Shown: piece after piece, positions 7,826 through 16,305 of the stretch | How the letters are laid out: the number at the start of each line of letters is the position of its first letter | Numbering within the stretch: the stretch's first letter is position 1 | Assembly (NCBI RefSeq): GCF_000987765.1 | Contig: NZ_LAHP01000024.1 | Span: 1 to 48,575, forward strand | DNA length: 48,575 nt | DNA from: Arsukibacterium sp. MJ3 | GTDB taxonomy: Bacteria; Pseudomonadota; Gammaproteobacteria; Enterobacterales; Alteromonadaceae | Reading direction: 5' to 3' | The notes under the pieces: generated by a model | Told to the model about the DNA's origin: nothing | Databases searched by the model: none | The model's input: the letters and a program-made list of their open reading frames with translations, nothing else | Position numbers and translations under genes: made by a program

Positions 7826-9958
7826 CTAATCCTGCTGAATTCTTAGTTGTTCTGCAATTTCAATCGACACCCTTGCAACCTCAAACACCTCGTCAGCAGT
7901 AATAGGGCAAGGCTTTCCTTCACTAATAGCTGTTAAAAAAGCCTGACAGCATGCTAACTGCCCTTTGTCTTGGCGCCACAAATTCATTTTTGAGAACCCT
8001 GGCCAACCGAAACCTTTTAATTTAATAAAATTATCAAGCTGCAGTACCCGGCCAGCCGTAAACACTTCTACCCGTTCCTTCGGAAAGCTTGCTGCACCAT
8101 TGGCAAAGTAATGAATAGTGCCGAATGACCCATCGGCAAAACCTAAAATAATAGCCACTTTATCTTCCGTAATGGCTTGATACGTGTTTTTACCCATCCT
8201 CCGAGCTTGAACTGAAACAATTTCAGAGCCAGCTAAATAACGCATTAAATCTATGAAATGGCACGCCTCACCAATAATCCTGCCACCACCAACAGTATTT
8301 TCCTGCGTCCAGTGATCTGCAGGAATGGCACCGGCATTCATGGTCATAACAAAAGACTTTGGCTCCTTTACGGCGCTTAGCAATGCTTTCATCTTCTGTA
8401 TCTGCGGTGCAAAACGCCTGTTAAAGCCCAGCATAAGTAATTGCTTGCCCTCAGTCTGGCGATAAGCAGCTTCTACTTTATCAAGTTCTTCAAGAGTAAT
8501 GGCCAGAGGCTTCTCAACAAAAACATGTTTACCATTTTGTAACGCTTGCTCAGTAAAGTAAGCATGAGTATTGTGTTGTGTAACGATTACAGCAGTATTG
8601 ATTTCACTGTTCTCTAGTAAAGCTTTAGTGTCTGTCGATGCATTAGCAAAACCAGCTTTTTCGCCATTGATAACACTATTAATACCACCTGAGGTGCTGA
8701 TAGTATGCAACTGAGCACCGGCAGCTTTAAATGCAGGGATCAGCACCCGGGCGGCATAGTTTCCTGCCCCTATAAAGCCTAACGTTGGCTTATCCCCATC
8801 AAATGAGGTCTTTAACAAGCTAACAGAACGGATGTGTCGTTGTTTAAATTCGCTTGAGTACTTTAATAAAATACCTAATGCTGTTTTATCGTCGGTTAAA
8901 ACCGAATAAGCATCTGCCGCATTTTCGAATATGAACCTATGGGTAATTAAAGCTTCAACATTAAGTGCCCCAGCAGACAACATATCTAGCACAGCTTCAA
9001 AGTTACGTTGTTCAGTCCAGCGGACAAAAGGCAATGGATAATCCATACCCTTTTGTTCGTAATCAGGTTCGTACCTGCCCGGCCCATAAGAACAAGAAAC
9101 CTGAAAACTCAGTTCTTTTTCGTAAAAATCAGCACGATTTAATTCAAGACCGGTCACACCAACCAGAATAATTCGGCCGCGTTTCCGGCTCATTCTGGCG
9201 GCCTGCGTTACCGGATCATTAGACTTGGTTGACGCAGTAATAATAACCGCATCGACACCGTTGCCACGACTAAATGCCATACCCGCTGCAACAGGGTCTT
9301 CCCCAAGTCCCGGGTTACAAATTTCAGCACCAAATTGCTTAGCCAATTCAAGTTTGCGTTGATCGAAATCAATAGCCAGCACCCTACAGCCTTGAGCTCG
9401 CAGCAACTGGACTGTTAGCAAACCAATTAAGCCTACCCCGGTAACGACAACGGTTTCACCTAAAGTTGGCTCAGCTAAGCGAATACCTTGTAAACCAATA
9501 CTTGCCACAACCGTGAAAGCCGCAGCTTCATCACTAACATTGTCAGGTATCTTTGCGCACAAGTTTTTAGGGACCCGTGCAACATCCGCATGAGGACCAT
9601 TAGACAGGACTCTATCACCTGGCTTAAACTGCTCGGCGCCTTTACCAACCGCTTCTACAACACCTACATTACAGTAACCCAAAGGAAGTGGCTGGCCTAA
9701 TTTAGACCGAACTGCATCAACGGTTGTTAACAGCCCATCAGTCTGAATTTTTTCCAGCACCATTTTAACTTTTTCGGGCTGCTGCCTTGCTTTTTCAATC
9801 AATGACGCTTTGCCAAAACCAACCAGCATACGTTCTGTACCTGCAGAAATAAGGCTGCAAGTAGTATTGATCAGCAGATGCCCGCCTGATACTAAGGGAG
9901 AAGGCGCTTGTACTACTGTCGTTGCACCTTTTGCGAGATCTTGTAGGATTTGCTTCAT
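7826..9958 (-). CDS. Bi-domain oxidoreductase: zinc-type alcohol dehydrogenase fused to Gfo/Idh/MocA
   Basis: Two complete oxidoreductase modules in one chain of about 710 residues. The N-terminal MDR-like half has the NAD(P) motif GVGLIGLL (about 172-179). The C-terminal Gfo/Idh/MocA half begins near residue 390 with GFIGAGNYAA and contains the EKPLA motif (VFVEKPLAITL) typical of that family. The upstream ATG-like extension to 10027 overlaps hisF2, so I chose ATG 9958 (MKQILQDLAKG). The pair with the heparinase-like gene is conserved in many Gram-negative polysaccharide loci. The substrate is unknown; redox change of a nucleotide-linked or polymer sugar is an inference. Confidence 0.85.
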   Translation of the reverse strand: MKQILQDLAKGATTVVQAPSPLVSGGHLLINTTCSLISAGTERMLVGFGKASLIEKARQQPEKVKMVLEKIQTDGLLTTVDAVRSKLGQPLPLGYCNVGVVEAVGKGAEQFKPGDRVLSNGPHADVARVPKNLCAKIPDNVSDEAAAFTVVASIGLQGIRLAEPTLGETVVVTGVGLIGLLTVQLLRAQGCRVLAIDFDQRKLELAKQFGAEICNPGLGEDPVAAGMAFSRGNGVDAVIITASTKSNDPVTQAARMSRKRGRIILVGVTGLELNRADFYEKELSFQVSCSYGPGRYEPDYEQKGMDYPLPFVRWTEQRNFEAVLDMLSAGALNVEALITHRFIFENAADAYSVLTDDKTALGILLKYSSEFKQRHIRSVSLLKTSFDGDKPTLGFIGAGNYAARVLIPAFKAAGAQLHTISTSGGINSVINGEKAGFANASTDTKALLENSEINTAVIVTQHNTHAYFTEQALQNGKHVFVEKPLAITLEELDKVEAAYRQTEGKQLLMLGFNRRFAPQIQKMKALLSAVKEPKSFVMTMNAGAIPADHWTQENTVGGGRIIGEACHFIDLMRYLAGSEIVSVQARRMGKNTYQAITEDKVAIILGFADGSFGTIHYFANGAASFPKERVEVFTAGRVLQLDNFIKLKGFGWPGFSKMNLWRQDKGQLACCQAFLTAISEGKPCPITADEVFEVARVSIEIAEQLRIQQD

Positions 9959-9989
9959 TATTAAGCCTATGGAGAATTCTAAAATAAAG

Positions 9990-10760
9990 TTAGTCTGAGC
10001 GCTCGTTAAGCAATTTTTTGTCTGCAACAGAGGGGTAATTAATTAACACTGCTCTGTACGTGCCTTTAAAAACAAACAAGCTACCTGCGGCAACACCAAT
10101 AATTTTGTGCTCGTCAATTACAGCTTTTATATCGTTTAGCGAGCCAGCACCACCTAGCACAGTAAGAGGGATATCGACTGCATCTCTAACCAGCCTAATT
10201 AACTTTTGATCATAACCTGCCATCTTGCCGTCGTTATCAATTGAATTAATAACAATTTCACCCGCACCAAGCGCCTGAAATTTTTTAGCAAGTTCAACGA
10301 CATCGCCTTTGACCTTTTTACTGCCATTGAGAACATAACAGTCATAGCTACCAAAAAGCGATTTCTTAACATCTAAAACCACTACAACACTTTGCTTGCC
10401 GATAGCATTAGACATTTGCGTAATTAATTCGGGATTCTCAAAAGCGGCTGAACTCAATGCCACTTTTTCTACACCTAAATTACTGATCTTAACTGCCTGC
10501 TCAAGGGTTTTGATACCACCACCATAGCAAAAAGGCATCCTGCACTCTGTAGCGAGATTTTCTATCATTTTATAATCGGGCTCGCGATTATCCCGAGAAG
10601 CATCAATATCTAAAACAACCAGTTCATCAACCAGTTTTTCATTAAAAATCTTTACTGCGTTGATGGGATCACCTACATACTTAGGATCTTTAAAGTTTAC
10701 TGTTTTAACCAAACCTTTATTCTTAACTAGCAAGCATGGAATAATTCTAGATCGTAACAT
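9990..10760 (-). CDS. hisF2: HisF-like cyclase subunit of amidino-sugar synthesis (HisF2)
   Basis: A (beta/alpha)8 barrel of 256 residues related to imidazole glycerol phosphate synthase HisF. It has the VLDIDASRDNREPD strand, CYGGGIKTLEQA and the late VLGGAGS phosphate-binding loop. It lies directly after hisH2 and wbpG. In Pseudomonas aeruginosa O5 this trio (WbpG-HisH2-HisF2) turns an N-acetyl group of a UDP-sugar into an acetamidino group; HisF2 and HisH2 channel ammonia. Location in this operon rather than among histidine genes argues against a histidine role. It has an ATG start and 2 bases separate it from hisH2. Confidence 0.9.
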   Translation of the reverse strand: MLRSRIIPCLLVKNKGLVKTVNFKDPKYVGDPINAVKIFNEKLVDELVVLDIDASRDNREPDYKMIENLATECRMPFCYGGGIKTLEQAVKISNLGVEKVALSSAAFENPELITQMSNAIGKQSVVVVLDVKKSLFGSYDCYVLNGSKKVKGDVVELAKKFQALGAGEIVINSIDNDGKMAGYDQKLIRLVRDAVDIPLTVLGGAGSLNDIKAVIDEHKIIGVAAGSLFVFKGTYRAVLINYPSVADKKLLNERSD

Positions 10761-10762
10761 AG

Positions 10763-11377
10763 TTATATATTCGCAAAATTTTTAAGAAGAGTGACGCCAT
10801 TTAAAAGACTTTTCTCGGGGTGAAACTGAAATCCATAAATATTATCTTTGTGCACAGCACAACAGAACACTCCTGCATAATCAGCAACAGCCAGAATGTC
10901 GTCTTTGTTATTAGCACTAAAATAATACGAATGAAGAAAATAAAAACCTTGCTCGTAATCGATACCACTAAAAACATCTAAATCTTTTTTTGGATAAACT
11001 TGGTTCCAACCCATGTGCGGTATTGTGGGCTTAAGATTTAACTTAGCAATATCAATTTTACGAACTGAACCCGAGACCCAACCCAATCCTGGCATTACAC
11101 CTTCTTCGCTTGAATCAGCCATTATTTGCATACCAACACACACGCCTAACACCGGAATTTTTTGGTTTAAAACCATGTCGTCGAGTTTGTCGCGCATCCC
11201 AGAATCATTCAACAATTGCATCGCGTAATCGAATGCGCCGACACCAGGCAAAATTAACTTATCAACTGCTGTAAAATCCTCGGCGGTTTTAATTGGCTTA
11301 AAAGGAATATTCAGTTGCTTAAATATATTTGCAAAAGCACTAATATTCCCTAGACCATAATCAACAATACCAATCAA
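10763..11377 (-). CDS. hisH2: HisH-like glutaminase subunit (HisH2)
   Basis: A class I glutamine amidotransferase of 204 residues. Cys80 lies in the nucleophile elbow (GVCVGMQ), and His186 and Glu188 lie in FQFHPEKS, so the catalytic triad is intact. It should release ammonia from glutamine and hand it to HisF2/WbpG. The start is TTG at 11375-11377, overlapping the wbpG stop as TTGA; no in-frame ATG exists near the conserved N-terminus (IGIVDYGLGN), so the rare start seems real and implies translational coupling. P. aeruginosa HisH2 is the closest functional model I know. Confidence 0.9.
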   Translation of the reverse strand: MIGIVDYGLGNISAFANIFKQLNIPFKPIKTAEDFTAVDKLILPGVGAFDYAMQLLNDSGMRDKLDDMVLNQKIPVLGVCVGMQIMADSSEEGVMPGLGWVSGSVRKIDIAKLNLKPTIPHMGWNQVYPKKDLDVFSGIDYEQGFYFLHSYYFSANNKDDILAVADYAGVFCCAVHKDNIYGFQFHPEKSLLNGVTLLKNFANI

Positions 11378-12507
11378 CGTTTGCCACCTTTTTCAAGTCC
11401 AAATGCACGCATTACTTTAGCGCCAATGTCATAAATACTTTGTTGGTTTTTATAGTCTTTGTAAGTCTTGTTCGGCGCATCCATGTAATCTTGCAATTCC
11501 CTTACAGTAATGCCTAGCTTAGTCGCTATATACTCAAACTCATTTGCTATGCTTTGATCGTCATGAGCAGGTTGCTTAAGTTTCTCTAAGGCCTCTTCGC
11601 GGGTCATTTGGCCAGTCAATATCAGACTAGAATACTGCACCTTACGTGTATCATAGCCAAACTTTTTAGGTAACCAGTAGCCCTCATAAAACTTAGTAAA
11701 ACGTGATTCAAAATGCTTTTGCGCATAACGCTGGTAACCAAAGTTATCTACCAGAAATTGTGTGGCATCCTCTTTATGGTAAGGCATAAAATCCAGAGGA
11801 CGGATTAGCTTGATTCCACGGATATAAGGCAGAAAAACTTTGTGCCATAAAATATTGGTAACCGGATAATTTTTTAATGGAATAGTGCCAAACTTTTTGT
11901 GTATATCAACCAATTGAGTAGCATCAGACTGATAGTACATCCACTCCAATGGGTTACGCACACATTCTGTAGAATAATTGCCACCGGTTAATATGTAATT
12001 AACCTTATATTTCGCTGCAAACTTGTACATGGTAGCAAAGAAGGAATGATCTTGCGGGCTGTCAATATGCGACACGCCTGATTTTATAAAAGCAAGCTGC
12101 AAGTCTTTCATTTCTTCCCAATCGATAACTTCGGTATAGAGATCTAAACCTAGTTTATCGACGATCTTTTCAATGTTATTAACTGCAGTTTGCGAATTCC
12201 AGCCTGCGTCAACATGGAAAACAAGCGGTCGAAGGCCAAGTTTTTCCTTTGCTAAATAGGTTAGGTAAGAGCTATCAATACCGCCACTCATACCAATAAT
12301 ACAGTCGAAATCCTTACCTTTACCGTCAGCTTTAATTTTGTCTGCTATAGCAGAGATCTCGGCAAAACCATTTTCATCGGTATGCCAATTTGGCTTAATA
12401 TCTTTGTCGAATGTTAAACAATGATCACATACACCCTGTTTATCAAACACAATTTTGGTATCAGTTGTGTCCATAACACATCGGGTACAAACTTGAAAAT
12501 CACGCAT
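11374..12507 (-). CDS. wbpG: N-acetyl sugar amidotransferase, WbpG/PseA-like
   Basis: A PP-loop ATPase-type amidotransferase of 377 residues. N-terminal cysteine pairs CTRC (7, 10) and CDHC (27, 30) are typical of the WbpG/WbuX/PseA family, and the SGGIDSS PP-loop lies at about 74-80. With HisH2 and HisF2 it is predicted to convert an N-acetyl group into an acetamidino group on a nucleotide sugar. No gene for a 2,3-diacetamido (WbpBEDI), pseudaminic or legionaminic pathway is in the window, so the target may be one of the HexNAcA sugars or a product made elsewhere. Confidence 0.9.
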   Translation of the reverse strand: MRDFQVCTRCVMDTTDTKIVFDKQGVCDHCLTFDKDIKPNWHTDENGFAEISAIADKIKADGKGKDFDCIIGMSGGIDSSYLTYLAKEKLGLRPLVFHVDAGWNSQTAVNNIEKIVDKLGLDLYTEVIDWEEMKDLQLAFIKSGVSHIDSPQDHSFFATMYKFAAKYKVNYILTGGNYSTECVRNPLEWMYYQSDATQLVDIHKKFGTIPLKNYPVTNILWHKVFLPYIRGIKLIRPLDFMPYHKEDATQFLVDNFGYQRYAQKHFESRFTKFYEGYWLPKKFGYDTRKVQYSSLILTGQMTREEALEKLKQPAHDDQSIANEFEYIATKLGITVRELQDYMDAPNKTYKDYKNQQSIYDIGAKVMRAFGLEKGGKR

Positions 12508-12520
12508 TTATTTAAATCCT

Positions 12521-13351
12521 TTATGGCCAAATTTTAACATACTTTCGATATTCTTTATGTGCCATGCACGAATATTGCCACTTAAGCTTACCTGGTATCA
12601 GACCAGTAGACGCATGACAATGGTGGGTAACTGAAATCCGGGGCTCATAGTACGTTTTAAACCCTTTGCCCTCGAGCTGCTTTGCCAGAAAAAACTCTTC
12701 GTACATCAAAAACGTCGGAGCCCACAGCTCGTCAAAATGCTCGAAAAATTTCGGAGTAAGAATGTAACAGGCGCCGTACCCCTGGTATATTTCTTGAGCG
12801 ACAGCATGCTGATGTTCGTCTTTACGATCAGTAAAGCGGTGAGTAATTTTAGCTAACTGCACTATCAGGCCGGCAACCCAATAACTGGAGTGATACAAAT
12901 CGTAAATAAACTCGCGTTTTTTACTTATGGCTGAAATCACATGCGGGTTCTGTGGGGTGCCGTCAAGCATCCGAATATTTGGCGATACCACAGGATACTT
13001 ATCAAACACTGGCTTGCATTGCGCCAGTTGCACAGCAAAGTCAGCGGGGAAAACCAAGTCATTATTACCAACCACAAGATATTCAGCATTTGGGTGATGT
13101 TTGCGAACATAACGAATACCAATGTTTAACCCTTCAAAATAGCCAACATTCTCAGAGTTTTTAATCAAGGCAACATTTGGCATATCAGCTAACAATTTTA
13201 GCTTATTAACATCATCTTCTGAAGATGCGTTATCTACTATAATAAACAAGAAGTCCAAACCATGTACTTTATGAAGCGAGTCGTACATGCCTCTGGAATA
13301 ATCTGCATTATTGTAATTAGTTGCCACAAAAAATATTTCAACATTAATCAT
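12521..13351 (-). CDS. GT2-family glycosyltransferase
   Basis: A GT-A glycosyltransferase of 276 residues. Its N-terminus (VATNYNNADYS), the IIVDNASSED motif, ENVGYFEGLNIGIRY and the acidic metal-binding triad segment VVGNNDLVFP near residue 97 are those of GT2 proteins related to WbbL rhamnosyltransferases. The mid section AGLIVQL and APTFLMYEEFFL matches the usual acceptor-side motif (E-E near 220). It should add a sugar, possibly rhamnose given the rml genes, to the lipid-linked repeat unit. It starts at ATG 13351, overlapping the previous gene's 3' end by 8 bases. Confidence 0.88.
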   Translation of the reverse strand: MINVEIFFVATNYNNADYSRGMYDSLHKVHGLDFLFIIVDNASSEDDVNKLKLLADMPNVALIKNSENVGYFEGLNIGIRYVRKHHPNAEYLVVGNNDLVFPADFAVQLAQCKPVFDKYPVVSPNIRMLDGTPQNPHVISAISKKREFIYDLYHSSYWVAGLIVQLAKITHRFTDRKDEHQHAVAQEIYQGYGACYILTPKFFEHFDELWAPTFLMYEEFFLAKQLEGKGFKTYYEPRISVTHHCHASTGLIPGKLKWQYSCMAHKEYRKYVKIWP

Positions 13352-14207
13352 TTAATCTTCCCATCCGTCCTTTAATACCATGCCATAGCCCTTTAAAGCA
13401 GTACTTAATTCTGCTAATTTTTCTATCTTCAAATAAAATAGCTTTTAAAGGAATTCTTAATATATCGAGTAAGATGTAAGCACACAAAACAAAATCAATA
13501 CGCCAAAATCTGATAAAAAAAGGAATTGAGTTTCTAACTTGGTAATAGAGCCTGAATGGAGAATGGTTGAATACATTTACCGTAAATGGAAGGTGTAAGA
13601 TCTTCATGTTACCTACCATATGAATCATCCCCACATCTGAAAGCTCAACCAATTTGTAGCCGTTGCTTCGAATTTCAAGAGAAAGATAGAAATCAACGAG
13701 GTCAATGAAATATTCATCAGGAAATAAACTCAATCTCTCATACACCAAGGCCCGGCAAAAAAAACCTGACGTAATCAAAGTTCGCTTAACTCTAAAACCA
13801 GAATCTAAAAAACAAAACTCTTCTCCACGAGATAGGCAAATTCCTCCGACTGGCTCACTTCTATTATTAGAAAAAAAAGAAAGACATCTGTAAACATAGT
13901 CATTGCAGAAATGAGTGTCGTCATCAAAAGTTACAATGAAGTCAGCTTTTAAATCAAAGGCCAGCTTCACACCTCTATTTAAAGAGAAGGCTATGCCTTT
14001 ATTACATTCATTTTCTAAGTAATGAATATCTGAATATTCAGTGAAAAAAAATTCATGCGCGTTATAAAAACTGGAGTTTTTCATTCCAGTATCATCTACG
14101 ACTATAACATGTGAACACTGCTTTGAGAGTAAAGTAATTTTGTCCAAGAGATCCTGTGATGGATTAAATGTAGTCAGGATGCCTACAACTGATGGTATTA
14201 GTTCCAT
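13344..14207 (-). CDS. GT2-family glycosyltransferase (rhamnosyl/galactofuranosyl type)
   Basis: A second GT-A transferase of 287 residues. It begins SVVGILTTFNPSQDLLD, with HVIVVDDTG, a CNKGIAFSLNRGV segment and the metal-binding run VTFDDDTHF near residue 98. A basic C-terminal tail (RISRIKYCFKGLWHGIKGRMG) resembles those of rhamnosyltransferase-type GT2 enzymes that contact the membrane. The specific sugar is not readable. It overlaps the next gene (8 bases) and has a single base between it and the polymerase gene upstream. Base composition is more AT-rich than the flanks, like the polymerase and flippase genes. Confidence 0.85.
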   Translation of the reverse strand: MELIPSVVGILTTFNPSQDLLDKITLLSKQCSHVIVVDDTGMKNSSFYNAHEFFFTEYSDIHYLENECNKGIAFSLNRGVKLAFDLKADFIVTFDDDTHFCNDYVYRCLSFFSNNRSEPVGGICLSRGEEFCFLDSGFRVKRTLITSGFFCRALVYERLSLFPDEYFIDLVDFYLSLEIRSNGYKLVELSDVGMIHMVGNMKILHLPFTVNVFNHSPFRLYYQVRNSIPFFIRFWRIDFVLCAYILLDILRIPLKAILFEDRKISRIKYCFKGLWHGIKGRMGRLND

Positions 14208-14208
14208 A

Positions 14209-15309
14209 TTAGATTATTAACTCAATAGATGAAGAGTAGTTAAATATACGTTCAGAATCGAAACTATTTGAAATATCAATTAAAAACCAAAGCAAAAAGG
14301 GTATAGAAAACACAAACAGAAGGAGTATCCTTTTAGACACGTTTTTTATTCGCCCGCTCGCTATGAAAATCATTACCAACCCAAACAGATCACCAACAGC
14401 AGAAGCCCTGAAGTAAAATACAGGTACAAAGGAAAAACAAAGAGCAACAGAATAGATCAAAAGGAAAGCAAATAAAGCTATTCGCTCTGTTGCAGAGAAT
14501 AAGATAGATTTTCCAAGCCAGCTCATAAAATGGTAAAACGATAAAAAATATAAAACTTTTAAAATAGAAAAAAGTCCTACTTTCGAATCTGGGTCGTTTA
14601 AATATCTAAAAAAACGTTCTATCAAATACAAATCTGAATCTACATTGGCATTAAAATTAAATCCATTAATATAAATGTAAAAAGCAGCCAGTAAAGAAAT
14701 GTAAAAGGCAACAAAGTAAAAATAGGAGGATCTCACGACAAGCAACAAAAAAAACAGAGCTATAAAGAGAACTGAGTAATAATGAAACATTAACGAAAAA
14801 ATGAAAAAAATTAGTACTAATAAAATTCTTTTGTGGAAAAGACCGTAATAATAAGCGAGTAAAATAAACGATATAGAAACTGACCAACGTAACTCGATAA
14901 ACTCAACGCTTACAAATGATATAAGCAAGTATATACTAAAAGCAAAGTACCCTAAATTAAATCTAGATAAAAAATAGTATTTTAATAAAATAGATGTTAC
15001 TGAAGCAGAAAAAACAAATACTGTAAAATGTAAGCCTAAAGTCTTAAATAAACTTACAAAAAAGAGATAACCTATTTCGCCATAAATATGTCTCGTGCTT
15101 TCAATGTTAAAACTTTCTAAAAGAGGGACCTCCTGATAAATATAAAAATAACCTTCAAAATCCGCATCGGAAAACCAGCGGGTTCCTGTGATAAAAATTA
15201 AAATCATCAACGCTAAGCCGAAATTATAATTTGTAGCAAAAGAACGGAAGGTCAATCTGAATAAAGACAAAAAGTAAAAAACCAAAGGGAAGAAATAAAA
15301 ATAATTCAT
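14209..15309 (-). CDS. wzy: EpsG/Wzy-like polysaccharide polymerase
   Basis: A very hydrophobic protein of 366 residues with about ten predicted membrane segments. The early loop GTRWFSDADFEGYFYIY after the second helix matches the EpsG family pattern of O-antigen/EPS polymerases. As the only such multi-span protein besides Wzx and lying among the glycosyltransferases, it is the best candidate for the Wzy polymerase that joins flipped repeat units in the periplasm. These proteins have little sequence conservation, so the name is by topology and position. The gene is strongly AT-rich, as is usual for wzy. Confidence 0.8.
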   Translation of the reverse strand: MNYFYFFPLVFYFLSLFRLTFRSFATNYNFGLALMILIFITGTRWFSDADFEGYFYIYQEVPLLESFNIESTRHIYGEIGYLFFVSLFKTLGLHFTVFVFSASVTSILLKYYFLSRFNLGYFAFSIYLLISFVSVEFIELRWSVSISFILLAYYYGLFHKRILLVLIFFIFSLMFHYYSVLFIALFFLLLVVRSSYFYFVAFYISLLAAFYIYINGFNFNANVDSDLYLIERFFRYLNDPDSKVGLFSILKVLYFLSFYHFMSWLGKSILFSATERIALFAFLLIYSVALCFSFVPVFYFRASAVGDLFGLVMIFIASGRIKNVSKRILLLFVFSIPFLLWFLIDISNSFDSERIFNYSSSIELII

Positions 15310-15342
15310 TTAAGTTAAAATTCAAATCTAATAATTAAAATT

Positions 15343-16281
15343 CTATAAATCGAAAAAATCATAGGCTTCTATTGCAAAATTTCTTGCGTTGTTAAGTGAC
15401 TTTTTGTGTTCTTTAATCACATGTTCATATACTTTATTCTTACTTTCACGCGCTATATTAAGCTCTTCATTTGAAAAGCCATAAGCAATACCATAACGAT
15501 CAGTTGGATTATTATACCACTCATACTTAGATATACCAGGGGATGGCACAACGATAGATTCACACCCACACAAAACGGCAAAAATTGAATAAGCAGTATA
15601 GTCATCATAGGAAATGAAACGCTTTGAACTTTTAAATATGGCTGAAACAGTTTTGTGGTCTATTTCATCTATCAAAACAGAGTCAATTGGATGAACAGTA
15701 ACTTTCCCTTTTCCTTTTCTAATTGCATGACAGGAACCTTTATTATTAGTTGCCCCCTCGAGGTTGTAGTACTCAAGTGGATAGTAAATAATTTTCAACT
15801 CGTTGATAGATGTATGTGAAAGACTAAAGTTAAAATCTTCTATTGCACTGTTGAACTTAAAATATAGTTCATTAACACCATAATTAATGCACTTAGTAAA
15901 ATATCCTGGTTGATGGAGAAGCCATCTAACAACATTTTTCGCACACAATGGATTTCCGTTGGTAATTTCAGGATAAACAATGACAGAAGTTTCTAAATCT
16001 TTAATTTTTATTTTAATTTTTTTTACAACTGGAGTATTCCAATTTGGGTTAGTTTTAAATAAAGTTTCTGAGAAAATATTTATAACTAATAGCTTAATGA
16101 GTAATAAAACGTCATCGAAAAATGACCTTAGGCTATTGACTGATAATTTCTCAGGAACATTAGGAACTAAAAAAGCTTGACAGTCCTCAAATGAATTCAG
16201 CAGATGACATAGCCTATGAAGAACAACACAACCACCGCTTTTTTCGTTGTAACTTGGTGCGTAAATATAAAACTTTTTCAA
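15343..16281 (-). CDS. Putative glycosyltransferase (GT-B-like, WavQ-type)
   Basis: A 312-residue soluble protein. Near the start it has FYIYAPSYNEKSGGCVVLHRLCHLL, a GG-containing GT-B-like loop. In the C-terminal half FISYDDYTAYSIFAVLCG and VPSPGISKYEWYNN resemble the donor-site region of WavQ-like transferases that I recall from Vibrio loci. No membrane span or signal peptide is visible. Position between wzx and wzy supports a glycosyltransferase role in repeat-unit synthesis. Confidence is moderate because the family is weakly conserved. The gene is AT-rich. Confidence 0.6.
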   Translation of the reverse strand: MKKFYIYAPSYNEKSGGCVVLHRLCHLLNSFEDCQAFLVPNVPEKLSVNSLRSFFDDVLLLIKLLVINIFSETLFKTNPNWNTPVVKKIKIKIKDLETSVIVYPEITNGNPLCAKNVVRWLLHQPGYFTKCINYGVNELYFKFNSAIEDFNFSLSHTSINELKIIYYPLEYYNLEGATNNKGSCHAIRKGKGKVTVHPIDSVLIDEIDHKTVSAIFKSSKRFISYDDYTAYSIFAVLCGCESIVVPSPGISKYEWYNNPTDRYGIAYGFSNEELNIARESKNKVYEHVIKEHKKSLNNARNFAIEAYDFFDL

Positions 16282-16305
16282 TTACCCCTCTCCACGTAAT
16301 TTTAA

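Noticed and set aside
9959..10027. 23-residue upstream extension of the bi-domain oxidoreductase
   Set aside because: It overlaps hisF2 and carries no family likeness; ATG 9958 fits the conserved start.
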